Shown here: piece after piece, positions 1-12,940 of the stretch
Layout of the letters: the number at the start of each line of letters is the position of its first letter
Numbering within the stretch: position 1 is the stretch's first letter
From: Parelaphostrongylus tenuis
Taxonomy: Eukaryota > Nematoda > Chromadorea > Rhabditida > Metastrongylidae
Direction: 5' to 3'
Assembly (NCBI GenBank): GCA_019055375.1
Contig: JAHQIW010006092.1
Span: 558,001-622,000 of the forward strand
DNA length: 64,000 bases
Translations under genes and position numbers: made by a program
Notes under the pieces: generated by a model
The model's input: the letters and a program-made list of their open reading frames with translations, nothing else
What the model was told of the DNA's origin: nothing
Databases searched by the model: none

Positions 1-136
1 ACAAGCCTAAGACCAGCCTGGTACCAAACTACTGACCCCGGAGAGTTGGATGGCTTGGTAAGCCATGAGTACGAGGTCAAACCATCGCCCTTGTGTGCGA
101 TGCAGAGCACCTCTAACCACTGCACCACATGCGCTC
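1..136 (-). repeat. tRNA-derived SINE, running off the left edge
   Basis: On the - strand it opens GAGCGCATGTGGTGCAGTGG, followed by GGGCGATGGTTTGACCTCGT as the B-box region. The body has ACCAAGCCATCCAACTCTCC, then GGGGTC. The same body occurs in the copy at 6255-6454. An open frame read through it is accidental. Confidence 0.7.
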
Positions 137-3100
137 AGGATTATTGGCGTAGTCATGTTGCTTTGATTGATGGATTGAAAAGCTTGGATAGTACGCATAA
201 ATGCATGTATATGTGATTACATATATTTATGTATGCACATATGTATATAAATAAATGAATAATTTTATATATATATATTGTTTGAATAAAAGCTAAAAGC
301 GCTCAAATAGAAAGGATTTTAGTTAGTAACGAAGTTCAACTGAGCTACACCATACATTTTGTGAATATGTGAAATAACGAATAATTTATTGTTGTGGAAT
401 TGTTTCATTCATGCGTTATGCAAATAATGGAGTTATGAAGCGGGAATCGAGAGAAGAGAACGTTTCACAAGAGGGGAGAAGTGCTTCCTTATTCACTGTT
501 CCGAGTAAGGATATAACATGATTTGCGAGGATGAAAGGTACAAGGAATGTTTCGAAGTAGGGCGTGATCTTTGAATGTCATATAGAATGGTCTAAGCGCT
601 TTTTGTGGTTAATGCATGACAGACAATGCATGTTGAATAAGTGTTCCATGGTTCTGATAAATGAGGGTAACCCGAAGCAGGAATTGAACCAGTATTCATT
701 CACAACATTCATACCTAAGTGTCTTATTTTTATATACAGCACAGAATTCATTATTAATATTCTTCTCGCTTCAGAACAGAAGTTTTAAAATGAATAATTT
801 TCATTCAAATGCTAATTTTAGAGCAATGTTGAGCATCAAGAGATGCACATTTGACTGTCTAATGGAAGAAGAATAAAACAATAAATCAGTATAGACAAAG
901 AGGGATTGTGTGACACATTGGTTAGAGGTGAGCTGCACTTCATAAAGGGTGGATCGCTGGCTACATCCTCTGCCCAGAGCTGCTAGGCCTTCTATCCCCT
1001 CGGGATCGGGAAATCAGTACAAAGCCTCGTCAACGGATAAAGCCGGATCTATGTCACATCTCTATGCAACTGATCGACGTCGAATGATTTGTCCTCTGTA
1101 AAACAGAAGAAATATGCATGCTTACCAACATTTACTCGTTGAGGTACTAAGACGGCTCATCCATAGACATGCGAGTTCCAGTATTTCTCCATTAACTCTT
1201 TTAATTTTTTTGTGATGTAGTCGCCATCCACATTAGCCATCGAGTAGATATGTGGGCTTAACTATGACTAAAGTAAATGCTGCATATCGCCCTCATTGAT
1301 ACGTTGAATGCAAGTTGGATAGAATTCCGCTGCAGCATCGGGCTTGTCGCGCTAATGCGTTCCCAAGCCATGATCACATGCAGAAGTCGCTAAGTGGATA
1401 TTAGGAAATTCATTGCCTCTGGACTAATAATTCTTCCTGGAAAGCATCGCTTCCTAGTACCTAACGAGCAATCTTTTTTGAAGCTTGCGTGAGGTTGATA
1501 CATCGCCTCAAAATCGATGGTCGACGTTTCAGCGATTTCGCCTTCTTCAGGGCCTAGGCGACACGCTGCACAAACCATGTATGAATGTGCAGACTTTTTG
1601 AATAAATTCTAAGCACATACGACGGACAAATATACTGCCCATTTAGAGTGTCAGTACTGTCTTGCACACCTGTCCAAATTCGCTTAGGTACGGTAGCTTT
1701 GTAGATGCATGGATTATTTTCCAACGTGATCAGACAAATGACAGAGTACGGTCTCATTCCGCTTCTCCAATCGCATTACAGTATACACAGTTAAAAGGTT
1801 TTCACTCTTTCATCATAAATTGTTTGTTTTACTCTCTTATGAGCATGTAGAACGCCTAAAAGAAGAAAACGACCACAGCCTAACATTTTGTTTCATTCCT
1901 TCTTTCATTCTATCATGTATGTAATAAATAACGGTGATGGTGTTTTTTGGAACAACCTTTTGCAATAATGTCTCACCGCCATTTCATTAACATGTCACTG
2001 ATGATTATTTCATTTTTTTTCTCTTAAAAAATTGCCTGCATTCTCTATATGCTTAGAAATCTCACAGGACTCCTCATACATGAATAATCATCCATATACC
2101 GCGTTCATTTACTGTCAACAAAATAATTTTGCTCAGCTGCAATTGGTGTGAAATCAGACGAGAGTAAGCTGCGATGAAAGTTCTTTGAGGGGAATTCTTG
2201 AAGGTAGCGTACGCAACAACAACTTTTCTCATCCGTGTTGAAGAATTTCTGTCATGAACATTCGTCTCGACAATGCACTATCGACTTGCCACATTTCTAA
2301 AGTATCACCAAAACTGCACTGTTTTTTTTTCAGCATCATTATTTAAGTTGTTCAATCCTTTTGAATTTTTGATATTTTATGAAATTTTGAGAGAGTATTG
2401 TTGTCTCTATACTGAGCATTCTACTTCCTTTCGCAGTAATATGTTGAAAAAACGCGGAAGAATGTAATCTGTCGTAAAATATAATTGCTTGCAGAATCGC
2501 TTATTATTTTCATTTTGAAGAGTGTGTGAGACGCAGAATAGATCATTCTTTGTCTTCCGCGCATTTTTGCTCACACTGAAAAGATAATCTTCGAAGATGA
2601 TTTATTATATACTCGATCGTAATTTATTAACAGCTTTGTAGCTTCCGAAACACATATAACACCGTCTTTTTTTTTACTAAATACATCCCTCTAACTGGAT
2701 CATTACGACCATTCTGAAGACATGCCTCAGTGACGTTGATTTATGGACAATAGATGCAAAAGAGGGCAAAATAACGATGTGATCCAATTAAATCTCGTTC
2801 AATCTTTACGATTTTGCGCCCGATATTGGCAAGTGTCGTTGACATTAGAGAACTCGGCCGAAGTTTGAGACAAACTCCAGTAACAGCACGGATCGTCTGT
2901 TAAGCTGATACTTAAGCTAGTTTCAAATGTATTCTGTTAATAGATCGAATGAGTTTATTAATGTAATCAATTGCCGTAAATTAGATACTTGTTTGTCACA
3001 GCAGCCATACAATTGGAGGCGGAGCTGCGGCGCCATTCATTTCCTCACTCCGCCATTCCGCCGCCTATGGAATTTCCCCGACGACGGAGCATGCCGCGCT

Positions 3101-3950
3101 TCTACTGAGTATCACCTCTATTCACTTTCAAATTATCTTCCTCCAAGATCTTTCCTTTAAGCTCGTTTTTCTGAACACCACGGGAGAGTCCCAATCTCAC
3201 CGTTATCCGCAGACCTATTGGTCTTAAAAGAAAAATTTCGCATCTTGGCCGTATCTTGCCAAATCTTTTCAATTCTCTGTCGTTGATTTTTTCGTTTTTC
3301 CATGTCTGACGTGATAATAGTATGCTATAACGCATCTGCATGGTTAATTCTAATTCATACTTTTGCACTCACTGTTGGTGTGAAAAATAGCATGCTGAAT
3401 TCTCCAAAAAAATGTAAACAGACGTCGAAATTATTATAGTTTTTTGTCGTCGCCCATCGTCTGTGCGCTATCGAACAAACTGATGACATGGCGCATTTTT
3501 CAAGTTTTAATTTTTTCAAATAGTACTTCACTGACATTAATGAATGGATATCTAGATAGCAAGCGAGTGGCCGTTACGAGAATTCCAATCGCTAATTATT
3601 TCTTTGTCTTAACGTTGTTGTTAATGGTGGTGGTTTGCTTCGATTATGCTGACATGTGTAAACGTTACGTCGTGAGCTATAAGGCATTCAGAGCTATGAA
3701 TATGACTAATTTATCATTTTTATAAAATTACTAGTTGACCCAACAAGTTTTTCAATAGAGCTTAGAATAGTCGTCCTAAGGTTGCTCAAGGTTCTCAGTG
3801 TAGGCATTAATCTATTTCATCACTCCGATCAAACTAGCAACCATACTTGTACTGCATTGAATTCTTAACCATTGCGTTGCCTTGCCTATGCCCTTATCCA
3901 TTTATCACACTAACATTAGATAAAAATTGAAAATCATAAGGAAAATATAC
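137..3950. other. Unassigned AT-rich DNA
   Basis: No host gene is recognised. At 1515-1560 a short run (GACGTTTCAGCGATTTCGCC, then TTCTTCAGG) matches the inverted-repeat end of local family C, so at least one foldback remnant is present. A GC-richer block at 950-1080 has no recognised identity. Confidence 0.4.
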
Positions 3951-3954
3951 GTCA

Positions 3955-4254
3955 TCAAGAAAAATAAACAAGTAAGTAAATGAAGGGCTTAACTTTTAGG
4001 ATACTGCAGTTTCGAATCTGTTCATGTGAAATTTTGCATAGTTTCAGAGATTCCTTTGGAACTCGAAGCTTTTTCCAATAATCTTCATCAGTCTCACTAT
4101 AACGTACATTTGGTTTGCAATTGTCATTTGTCAATCTCGCTAGTATGTAGCTGCTTAATAGGTTGTGCTCATCTAAGGGACACGAAGAGTGTGATTGTTT
4201 GCCCATAAAAGGATGAATGATAAAGCGATCAGTATTGACCAACTTTTCAGACAT
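3955..4254 (-). CDS. Unrecognised 99-codon open frame, possible exon
   Basis: The frame starts with ATG at 4254, preceded in frame by a stop, and ends with a lysine- and glutamate-rich segment (DEDYWKKLRVPKESLKLCKI). A TTTTACAG-type acceptor lies about 40 bases upstream. The residue mix is more protein-like than neighbouring frames, but I recognise no family. It could be a host exon, a transposon fragment or chance. Confidence 0.25.
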   Translation of the reverse strand: MSEKLVNTDRFIIHPFMGKQSHSSCPLDEHNLLSSYILARLTNDNCKPNVRYSETDEDYWKKLRVPKESLKLCKISHEQIRNCSILKVKPFIYLLVYFS

Positions 4255-5654
4255 GAGTCATCCATTCAGCTTTATCAACCACTGTAAAAGTGAAATAATA
4301 CATGTCTGGCTTACATAGTGACTTCTGAATGCCTACAGAAACATAAATTCAGTGTTTCTACAATGTTTACAAAAATAGAAACCAAGTTTCCGGCTGTCAA
4401 AATAAATAACCTAATGTTAATCACTTTTTACACGAAGTAGATCAATTTCTTGCTTTTTTCCATTTATTTGAATTCATATCCATCTACTATATACCAGTCC
4501 TTCTACTATACACTTTCCAGTCACTTCATTAAGACTGCTGGCCAACTCATTATGCAAGACACAATGATGTATACGCAAGGGCATTCATAACACAATTATG
4601 TACATGTGTTTACGGAAGGTATTGCTGCGGTTCAGCAGCAAATAGCGGCCAGCCAAATGAATCCATCGACACCAAGTACGCGGTCAATTTTGGCCTATAT
4701 CTAACCTATGTCAGGGATACTGCGACTTCTTACATAACATCATAACTAGCCGGCATCGGAGCTCCAGGATGAGGGATATTCGCCCCACTATGTCCTGATG
4801 TTTTTATTCTACTTTTCTCTTTCACTCTTCTCTACGTTTTTTCATCGTATCGTAGATAGTCGTTATTCACTTACTAGCCATTATTCTTTGTAAAAAATCT
4901 TTTCTTATTTTCAATTACTACGAAAGATGCCACAAAATGGTCGCCTGGAAACTCAAATCTCTTTGTCACATTGGCAAACCCATCGGTAGTCCATTAAGGA
5001 GTGAACAATGAGACATATGGAGCAGTGATGAATTATGATAGAACGAAGGAAAGAAAAGAACAGAAAAAGATAAAAATCGAAGAAAAATTGGTTAAAATCG
5101 ATTTTAACAATAACCACTGTGGTGGCAATATAAATCTACATCTTGAACCGTGCTCTATTCGATTGATGGATTCTGTATTGTCTTTATCTTAGTGTTAATC
5201 GCTTTGATCAGTAAATTTCAACAGCTTGATCTCTTACGAAAATAAAAGTAATCTTCTTTAAATGTTAGAAAATAGTTTAAATGTATACTTATGTGAATAC
5301 TGTTATTTTTAACATGTACACAAAACGTGCACCAACTTCTAAGGTAGTTTATATGAAACCTTTTCTTGCTAGTGAAGATGAAACTGGTTTTGTGTTTTTC
5401 GATTATGGATAACGCGGCTGTGTGAGCACGTGGTCGTGAACACTTGTTTTAGTTGAGTTATGAATATTAACAACAAAGAAAAATAAATGACGTGGCCTAA
5501 GGACGAGTCATACCGTATGCCTAATATTAGGCTGATGCAACAGCAAGGCGGTTTCAAACCGTGAATTTGAACCATTATAACTAGGCTCAGACAAATATCT
5601 ATCAATTAAAGTAGGAGTTATTGCACTCAATGCATAATTGCTAACGAGAAATAT

Positions 5655-6254
5655 GTTTGTTAATTCTTAAGCGGTAAAAATTGGTGTCTCGGGATTCGAC
5701 GAACTCTTGGAAAGCATTTTTCGCTTCTTGGTGGTTGGGGAAGCGTTTTCCCGCAAAAAGTTCTCAGAATACTTGAAGAAGTGGTGGTCGGTGGGCGCGA
5801 GGTTTGGCGTATATGGAGGATGAAGCAAAACTTTGTAGCCTTTTGTTCCAAATTTTGAACAAGTCCAACGTTCGTTGTGCAACGTCTGGCGCTCGGCTGG
5901 CTGTAATCAAATCGCAGTGACTGACGTAAGTTTTCTGCAACATCGCTTTTAGTCTTAAACGGATCATTCAATGACTGCTCTCAGTTGGTCAGTTTCAGCA
6001 TCCTTCGGTTAGCCATTAAATTCCTTGTCCTCAAGGCTGTCATCTCCTTTACAAAGTTTCTTGGGCCGTGCGTTCGTTTGCAATTCCTGGGACAAATGCG
6101 TTTTGACGTTGCGAGATGTCTCTGCTGCTTTATGACCCAATTTGAATTCGCGGTCTAAACCGCGACTACTTTTGCATAGCCAATATTCACTCCATGAAGG
6201 ATAAATCGCGGCGTTGATCAATCTCTGGGTAATGCGCCATGCATTCGTCCTCAA
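5655..6254 (-). mobile_element. Mariner transposase remnant, bandit/Hsmar-like subgroup
   Basis: The N-terminal part reads EFKLGHKAAETSRNV and CKGDDSLEDKE, matching the first helix-turn-helix of the mariner group that includes hookworm bandit. A further piece, NDPFKTKSDVAENLRQ, matches the second helix-turn-helix. The C-terminal part reads HPPYTPNLAPTDHHFFKYSE, with the last catalytic Asp in APTD kept, and FQEFVESRDTNFYR in another frame. The catalytic middle is deleted and there are at least two frameshifts, so about 600 bp of a coding region of about 1 kb remains. The next - strand neighbour upstream is a SINE. Confidence 0.85.
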
Positions 6255-6454
6255 GTTTTAACCTCTTTTCAGGTATTGAATGCATATCTGGCCTTTACAA
6301 TGACTCGCGGTGGCCTCTCGCCATATCGAGTCAGTGCTGTTTATCCTTCCGAATAAGTCTGCGACCAGCTCGATAACCAATTTAACGACCCCGGAGGAAT
6401 GGATGGCTTGGTGAGCCACGAGCGCGAGATAGAACCACTGCGTTACGTGCGCTC
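6255..6454 (-). repeat. tRNA-derived SINE copy abutting the mariner
   Basis: The - strand opens GAGCGCACGTAACGCAGTGG. It shares ACCAAGCCATCCATTCCTCC with the copy at 1-136 and AGCACTGACTCGATATGGCG with the copy at 18262-18413. The B-box region is decayed. Confidence 0.7.
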
Positions 6455-7790
6455 CTATCCTTTCCATAATTTGAATAATTATAAAATAAAGAGCAAGTGA
6501 AACGTCATTGACAACATAACGTAGAGCGATGAATGTGCTTTGAATGATGTATATCATAACCACATTTATTCAAGAATTTATTCCAATTTTAAGAAGCAAA
6601 TTTTAACAACGCATAAACCGCCTTTATTTTGCACCATCCTCATTTCAATCACGATTTTCATAAATACGATATGTTGCTTTGGGTCTACACTTTTAAAAAT
6701 AAGTTGTTTTCAAACTTCCTTCTGTCCTACGATAAGGCATGATTTGATAGGTAAACTGTGTGGAAATTAACTTTTACAACAAGAAACATAGTCTGTTTTA
6801 GTTACTACGATTTGCTGCAACTGCAAAACAACAATCCAATCCATCTCATCCATCAACATGCACTTAACGTAGTGACAAGGTGACGTGAAAACGACAACTA
6901 GTCAAAACACGCTGATTTATCTACTTAATGTTATTTCTAAGCATGAGTCGATTCCTTTTCATCCTCTATTTTTCTATGATGAAGTATTAGTGCATAAAAG
7001 TGAGCCATCATAATGTTGACGTCGTACACTCCAAGCAAGCTAATACAAAAAAAGATACTTAAGTCACTCTACTACCACAACATAGCAGTATACAGGGGAG
7101 AATATCACGGGAGTCATCTTAACCACTATTGCAGTAAATCACGCAAGCGAAGATTACATGTGTAGCCGTAAGTTGTGTACGGAGATGAAGTATGAAATGT
7201 GAAATGCTGAGCTCAATTAGCATCATCAGTATACGTCAGCCATGCCTTGACGCATTATACTGAGTCAAAAGTAAGCGAAGAAACACTTCATTCGATTATT
7301 TTGCTCTATTTCGAGCTTCTTGTAAGACATTAACACTCATCAAAGGTTTTGTTTTACTATGAAGCATCAAATTAGAGTGAACTTGACTCAGCTGTAACAT
7401 ATTATCCACCTTTAGTTTTGTTTTTTACTTTAGCAAATGTCCAGGGATATTTGTGAGAGTAGTGGCATTTGCTCGTCAGTCTACGAACTCCATAGGGAAC
7501 ACGGCTTTGTTGTCGACCCGATGTTTTAGTTCTCTCTTAAATCACTAAACTCACTCACGATTGATCTTGTCTAGCGTTTCGGTTTATTTTGGATTTTTTT
7601 CTCATGAGTGATGACTGTTGGAATAATTGATATTACTCACGCAGAAAATTAGCTATACTCTTGCATCTTGTCTGCGCTTTGCGCATAATTTCATTGCAAG
7701 TCCTCATGTGCTGTGAAATTTTACCACTGGTTTCAGAGGATATCTGTTCAAAGATCTACCTTCCTGATATGATGTTATCATGCTCTGATG
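6455..7790. other. Unassigned AT-rich DNA
   Basis: No coding run or repeat that I recognise. Confidence 0.4.
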
Positions 7791-8206
7791 ATATCTTTTG
7801 TTTCGAGTGTTTTCTTAAGATCTCAGCTCAAATTTCAATATGCCAGAAAACTATTTTTGAGCCAGGCATGTCATGTGGTCTGTTAAGGTATAAGATATAC
7901 TATATTTGTGGTCTCAAGGAAACACTCGAAACAAAAGATATGATCTACTAAATATCCTAGCCAAGAGCAATCGAGTGTACAACACTCTGTGTTTGGTGAT
8001 GATTTCACTGGACATAGATGTAAGTTGTTGCGGTCGCTAACTTTTAGTGTGGGGATTGGAGCACCCACATAGGATTGGCAAAAAAAGAGAAAGGGTGACT
8101 GCCCGACTGACAAGACCTCAAGGTCGAAACACGTGTTCCGGGCTCTATAAGTGAGCCCATCTTAACAGACCACTTGACATGTGTAGCTCAAAAATGGTTT
8201 TTTGGC
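7791..8206. mobile_element. Foldback element of family A, with internal inverted end
   Basis: The left end reads TTTGTTTCGAGTGTTTTCTT, with its inverse (AAACACTCGAAACAAAAG) at about 7921-7938 and a further closing half (GGTCGAAACACGTGTTCCGG, then AACAGACCACTTGACATGTG) at 8113-8183. The centre holds AGCAATCGAGTGTACAAC. Two nested or adjoining copies explain the two inverted ends. No protein is encoded. Confidence 0.7.
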
Positions 8207-8279
8207 ACCGATGATAATTGGCCAAAGTACACATGCTCGCGTTGTAGAACACTGTCATTTTCCCTGATACTTTGTGCAG

Positions 8280-8565
8280 AAACGGTCTTTCCACAAATTA
8301 AGCGCATCGTTGGTATCTCTAGATCTTACGTTATCGAATAATTACTAAGTCTCAAGAGAGAGGTCTATCTTTCGGAAAAACATCTGTGTGAGACACAAAT
8401 GTTTTCCTTTCGTTGAAGCGTTACAATTGAAACTTTTCTGAAAACGGCTAGGTACTGCGTTAACCAGAGATTTAATCTTTTATTGGTTACTAGCACTCTT
8501 ATGAAAAGTTCTTGTACAGTACAACGTAAGTAATCGTTTTTTTATCCCGTGTGGTCTAACGGAAA
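8280..8565. repeat. 3' half of a family B element
   Basis: The segment follows the order seen in complete family B copies: a CTAGATCTTACGTTATCGAA run, AATAATTACTAAGTC, TTTCCTTTCG, and an end with AGCACTCTTATGAAAAGTTC and GTGGTCTAACGGAAAAGCAC. The matching left half is absent. Confidence 0.55.
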
Positions 8566-8892
8566 AGCACCGAAAATTGTATTTATAGACGGCACTTGCC
8601 ACTGTTGTCCACGGGGAAACTGTTCGACCCTTCATAAGTATATTTTTGTTTCATGTTTTAACCTCAGCTATTTATGTATGCGGTCGACAGAGCCATTACT
8701 GTCTATTCAGTAGCGCTGAAATGAGAGAGAACTGCGAGTTTATTGAATACCCTAAAGAATTAACAGAACGAGGCGACGTAGATTTCCGTACATCAGACCC
8801 TTCATGACTACCTATATTTTGTTTTCTCATGAAAAAGAACTTCTAATCAATTACAAATTTCTTCTTGGTCAAGCAAAAAATGAAAATGAATA

Positions 8893-9262
8893 AAAGTCTA
8901 TTTATTCGGCTAATGTTTCGACATGTTTGGTCTCCTTTGGAGCTGATTGATCCGAGTAATGCTTCACGGTCGTTCGTCCTCGTTGTGGCGTTGTGGGGCT
9001 TCCGAAAAATCAAAACGTTGAGTACTAGCGAATATAATACCAACCGCTGGTTATGAACGGACAATCACTGTATCATCAACCATGCACATAATAGATATGC
9101 TGCCGGATGAGGTTCTCCTTTGGGCGACGCTTCTCCGAAGAAGGTCCGATTTGTACGACAATGAAGGTCACAACGAGGACGAACGACTGTGGAACATCAG
9201 TTCGGATTAAGCAGCTTCAAAGAGGACGAAATGCGTCGAAACAGCCGAATAAATATGTTTTT
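8893..9262. mobile_element. Foldback element of family C
   Basis: The arms at about 8893-9010 and 9155-9262 are inverted copies: the left opens TTTATTCGGCTAATGTTTCG and the right closes TGCGTCGAAACAGCCGAATA. Both arms also share GTCGTTCGTCCTCGTTGTG. The centre shows no coding frame. Related copies sit at 55328-55573 and, in part, at 1515, 23607, 36013 and 50640. Confidence 0.7.
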
Positions 9263-9299
9263 TACCAACTTCGACCTTTCGCCAAATTAAGGGATAATA

Positions 9300-9770
9300 T
9301 TATACCTTTCATTCGAGTGCTCTATTAAGACCACGCTCAAATTTCAATAGATTCTTTCATTATTATTTGAGCTAACATGTCATGTGGTCTGGTAAGGGTT
9401 CTTGTACAGCCCGAGACACGTGCTTCGTCCTTGCAGACTCATCAGCCGGGCAGAACCCGTCGTCTGTCGATCTTTTTATAGTCAGTTCTCTCGGGTGCGT
9501 TACACTCCTTATAGAGAGTTGTCGACGACGTACGTTTTACACTCTATGTCAAGCGAAATTTTCACCTAACGCAGAGTGTTTTCGCACTCTATTGCTAGCT
9601 GGCTGGTATCTTTATCATATTGTACCTTTCCTTCGAGTGCTTTATCAAGACCACGCTCAAATTTCAATAGATCCTTTCATTATTATTTGAGCCAACATGT
9701 TATGTGGTCTGGTAAGGGCTGTTGTACAGCCCGAGACACGTGTTTCGTCCTTACAGACTCATCCACTAAG
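9300..9770 (+). repeat. Tandem family A copies, period about 318 bases
   Basis: Two direct copies share CAAGACCACGCTCAAATTTC, AACATGTCATGTGGTCTGGT and GTACAGCCCGAGACACGTG. The first copy (about 9318-9626) includes an extra inner region; the second ends early at about 9765. Copies in the same orientation are unusual for this otherwise inverted family. Confidence 0.7.
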
Positions 9771-10680
9771 GGATTATATGTGATTGACTGGTAGTGGTGA
9801 AGTTAAAAGAAAGTCGATTTTTGAATTACCCATGATTAAATGAAATGGGAAACAAAGTACCGAAGCTTTAGTGTGATTTTAATAGCTTTTAATCTCATAA
9901 AGAAGCGAGCCAAAATGTCATAAATAAATTGATGTTGAACGCGGCAATCTCAGCTCTGGTATGGCCCTAAATATTGACGCCTTCTAGTTAGAGGTGCTCT
10001 CACATTTCTGTCATCCATGCCATCATTGATTAACGAACAGTTTTCCTATTACTCGCAGTTTTGTTATTCCCATTCGCCAAAGAACTTAACAATAACCAAA
10101 AAGAATTTCTTCTATAACTAGTTTACATAGTATTATGCACTGTTTGGTGATATTATTGAGACTTTTTTCAACAGCTAACCACTTTATAATTGGTTCTCTG
10201 CGGATCTCATACTATACTGAACAATAGTTTAAATGAAGTGAGTTAGCAAGTTAGCACGAGTCAACGAAATCGAATTTTCGACTACGTAAACTAAACAGTG
10301 GCTTATGGTAATGGGATAGCTTGGCGAGCTGCCGCCTACTGTCCTATTTTAGCACTTTGGTTGATCTGTCGCAGTTTTTTTCACTACGCTGACCCGAGTA
10401 TTTGTAACATTCTATTCGTTTTCCGCCTTCTTCTGAACGTCGTAGCTTACTGGTTGAGCACATCTTCTTGCAATCACTAGAGTAGCCTGACTGCGGCTCG
10501 GTTCAATGGGGCGTCGGTGTGACTGCCAGAGTGTTAGAAGATGGGAATCAGCTCACTAAGGATTGCAAAAGTCAATGGGCCAGAGATCGAAATGGTGGTG
10601 CTTTTTATATCCTTCAGACATGTAGAGCCAATTGAACAGCTCTGGACATGGTAAGGACGAGTAACTGTTCCTTTCTTTTA
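9771..10680. other. Unassigned DNA with a possible SINE body
   Basis: A run at about 10320-10490 (ATTTTAGCACTTTGG, then CATTCTATTCGTTTTCCGCC, then TGAACGTCGTAGCTTACTGG) recurs in diverged form at 20310-20430. The two probably belong to one short repeat with no clear coding potential. Confidence 0.4.
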
Positions 10681-10682
10681 TT

Positions 10683-11905
10683 CGAGGGCAAATGAAGAAA
10701 CGACCTCTTCTCCTGGATAGGAACTTTACATATAAGTGTTGAATCTCATTCGGAAACTCAAATCTCTAGCTACTACGCTGCTTGGCCTTTTTTTAAAAGC
10801 ATTTATGTAACGCTGCAACAGAAAGAAAACATTGGTGTCTCACATACGCATATTTTTTGCAGGAGAAAACTTTTTCCTTAAGCTATAAGTAACAATTCGA
10901 TAGCGTAAGTTTCGACGATTCCAGCGCCATGTTTATTTTCTGAAAAATTTTTCCACTGCTATTTCTATAACTATAACCTATCTTCGCAGGGAAGATAAGG
11001 TTGAATTTTACATACGCGACGCATTTGCGTGTCAGGTAGCGTGTGTGATAGTCGTGGGTTTGATACAGTGATCAATCGCTCATGCTCGCGTGACTCACAT
11101 GTGTAGTGCAATTTCTTTTACTAATTTGAAATCTTGGTTCTTCTGATTAGTAGGGTACAAATGAAAAACCGATCTCATTCGCTGGAGAGGAGCTTTTCAT
11201 AGGAGCGTTAGTAACTATTCGCATACTGAGACTTGAGGCTTCAGCCCCACGTCACCGGTTTTCGAAAAAGACGTTTTTGATATTGCTACAAGAGGAGATT
11301 TCTTGGCTTCACACACGCATTATTTCTCGCTGAACGGAGCTTTTCCTTTAGACTGTCAATTATCATTCGATTGCGTATTCGAATTTGTAACCAACGCTTT
11401 GTTCATAAATCCATCTCATCGAGTGTCCGGTGAGACATATGTGTGTCTAAGACATAGCTTTGTGTGGAGATTACACCGCAAGAAAAGGATGTTTTGAAAA
11501 ACCGGCGACGTGAAGCTGTAGCCTCGTCTCAGCTTTTGTATGGTTACTAACACTCCTATAAAAAGTTCGTCTCCAGCGATGACGGCAGTTTTCCATTTTT
11601 CCCCTCCTAATTAGAAAGAGCCGAGCTTTTTCTCTACTTTGAAAGAAGTTTCAAATAAAACGCATGACTCTGAAACCACAGGATTTCCTTACATGTTCAT
11701 ATGGTTTCCGTGCTTCCAGCGAAGTAATAGTAAGAACGAGCGATCGGATTAGAACGTAATTTTATTTTGAACGCCACAGCGTTATAAAAGGGTCTTTTCC
11801 AAAAAGAGCACTTAGCGCACTACCCAGAAGTTTGAGTTTTCGAATGATTACTATCACTCAAATGAGAAGTTCTTGTACAGCGAAAAGGGTCGTTCTCTTT
11901 GTCCT
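10683..11905. mobile_element. Family B element split by a nested family B copy
   Basis: The outer ends are GGCAAATGAAGAAACGACCT at 10685 and the inverse-type AAAAGGGTCGTTCTCTTTGT near 11884. Inside, a second copy runs from about 11150 (GGTACAAATGAAAAACCGAT) to 11608. The sequence of the intact copy at 31615-32330 continues on both sides of that inner block (left to TTCTTTTACTAATTTGAAAT, right from CTACTTTGAAAGAAGTTTC). This order shows a later insertion into an older copy. Confidence 0.7.
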
Positions 11906-12940
11906 CTAAAAACTGAAACGATCCGAATGATCATCTCACTATCGTGAACTCGAGTTACTTTCAGTGACAGCCAATTCAAAGCTGTTGCAGGTGATTACGT
12001 TGACCAACATCGAATCAGAAACCCTGTGAAAGCAAGTTTGCACATTCAAACACTAGAAAATTTCATACGCTTCTGAAGCTTTTTCATTCATGTTCTTTGA
12101 TTGTCTTCGGTTACTTCATTAGGGAACAGTTTCACCAAATTTCTTTACAGTTACGATAAAAAGAAAACTTTAACAAGTAACAAGTAATAATCCTATGCCA
12201 CTTAGTTTTTGAAATGTAAAGTTATAGCTGTTTTTACGCTGTGATACGGATTTTGCATGGTTAGTCATTTTTTTTCTGGAAAATAACGGCCTAGAGTGGC
12301 ATAAAATCACCATCGCCTTATAGTGGTGACAAAGCTGGCGATTGTGCCATTGCGGACTGATGACGCTGAAAACAGTGACGTTATCCTAACGAGTGCCATG
12401 TTCATTGCACTACTACATCAATTTAATAGAATCAAAACTGACGCATGATGAAGGACAAATCAAGTCGAACTGCTTTTAGGAAATTGGAATGCCTCAGGAC
12501 TTTTTCTCAGACTTCTAATATCGCCAAACAAAATCCCGTTATCTTCATTAGCATGCAAATAGCTAATGCTTTCCGGCTTTTCTCGTCGTTCCTTTCTATG
12601 AGAAATCACTTTGTTATTTTGATGCCATGAGGAAAAATGCTCAATATTTGTTTTTACGCGCTTTTTCCAAACAAACTCCTTCTCTCCAATTTCATCACAA
12701 CGTTGCAAAATTTACAATAAATCGTTTTGAAAAATCTTTTCTGAGACTGCGAACTTTTATGTCAGAGTATACCTGAATAAAATATAAAGGATAAAATGCT
12801 TTACGTTGACCAATCCCGTAAATATGCGCCATGATTAGACCCCACCTTGAAGGTGACTAGATGTATTTTTGGCCTGCAGAAAGAGATGTGATGTCCCAAC
12901 GATGTATTAAGTTCTGTTAATCTTTTAGACAAGTATCATG
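11906..12940. other. Unassigned AT-rich DNA
   Basis: No gene or repeat is recognised. The short frames at 12445-12708 oppose one another and look random. Confidence 0.4.

Noticed and set aside
1..136. Functional tRNA gene
   Set aside because: A- and B-box runs are present, but stems do not pair and the sequence continues into a SINE body.
9300..9770. CRISPR-like spaced repeats
   Set aside because: Only two long copies with unequal ends, in a eukaryotic context; it is a transposon tandem.
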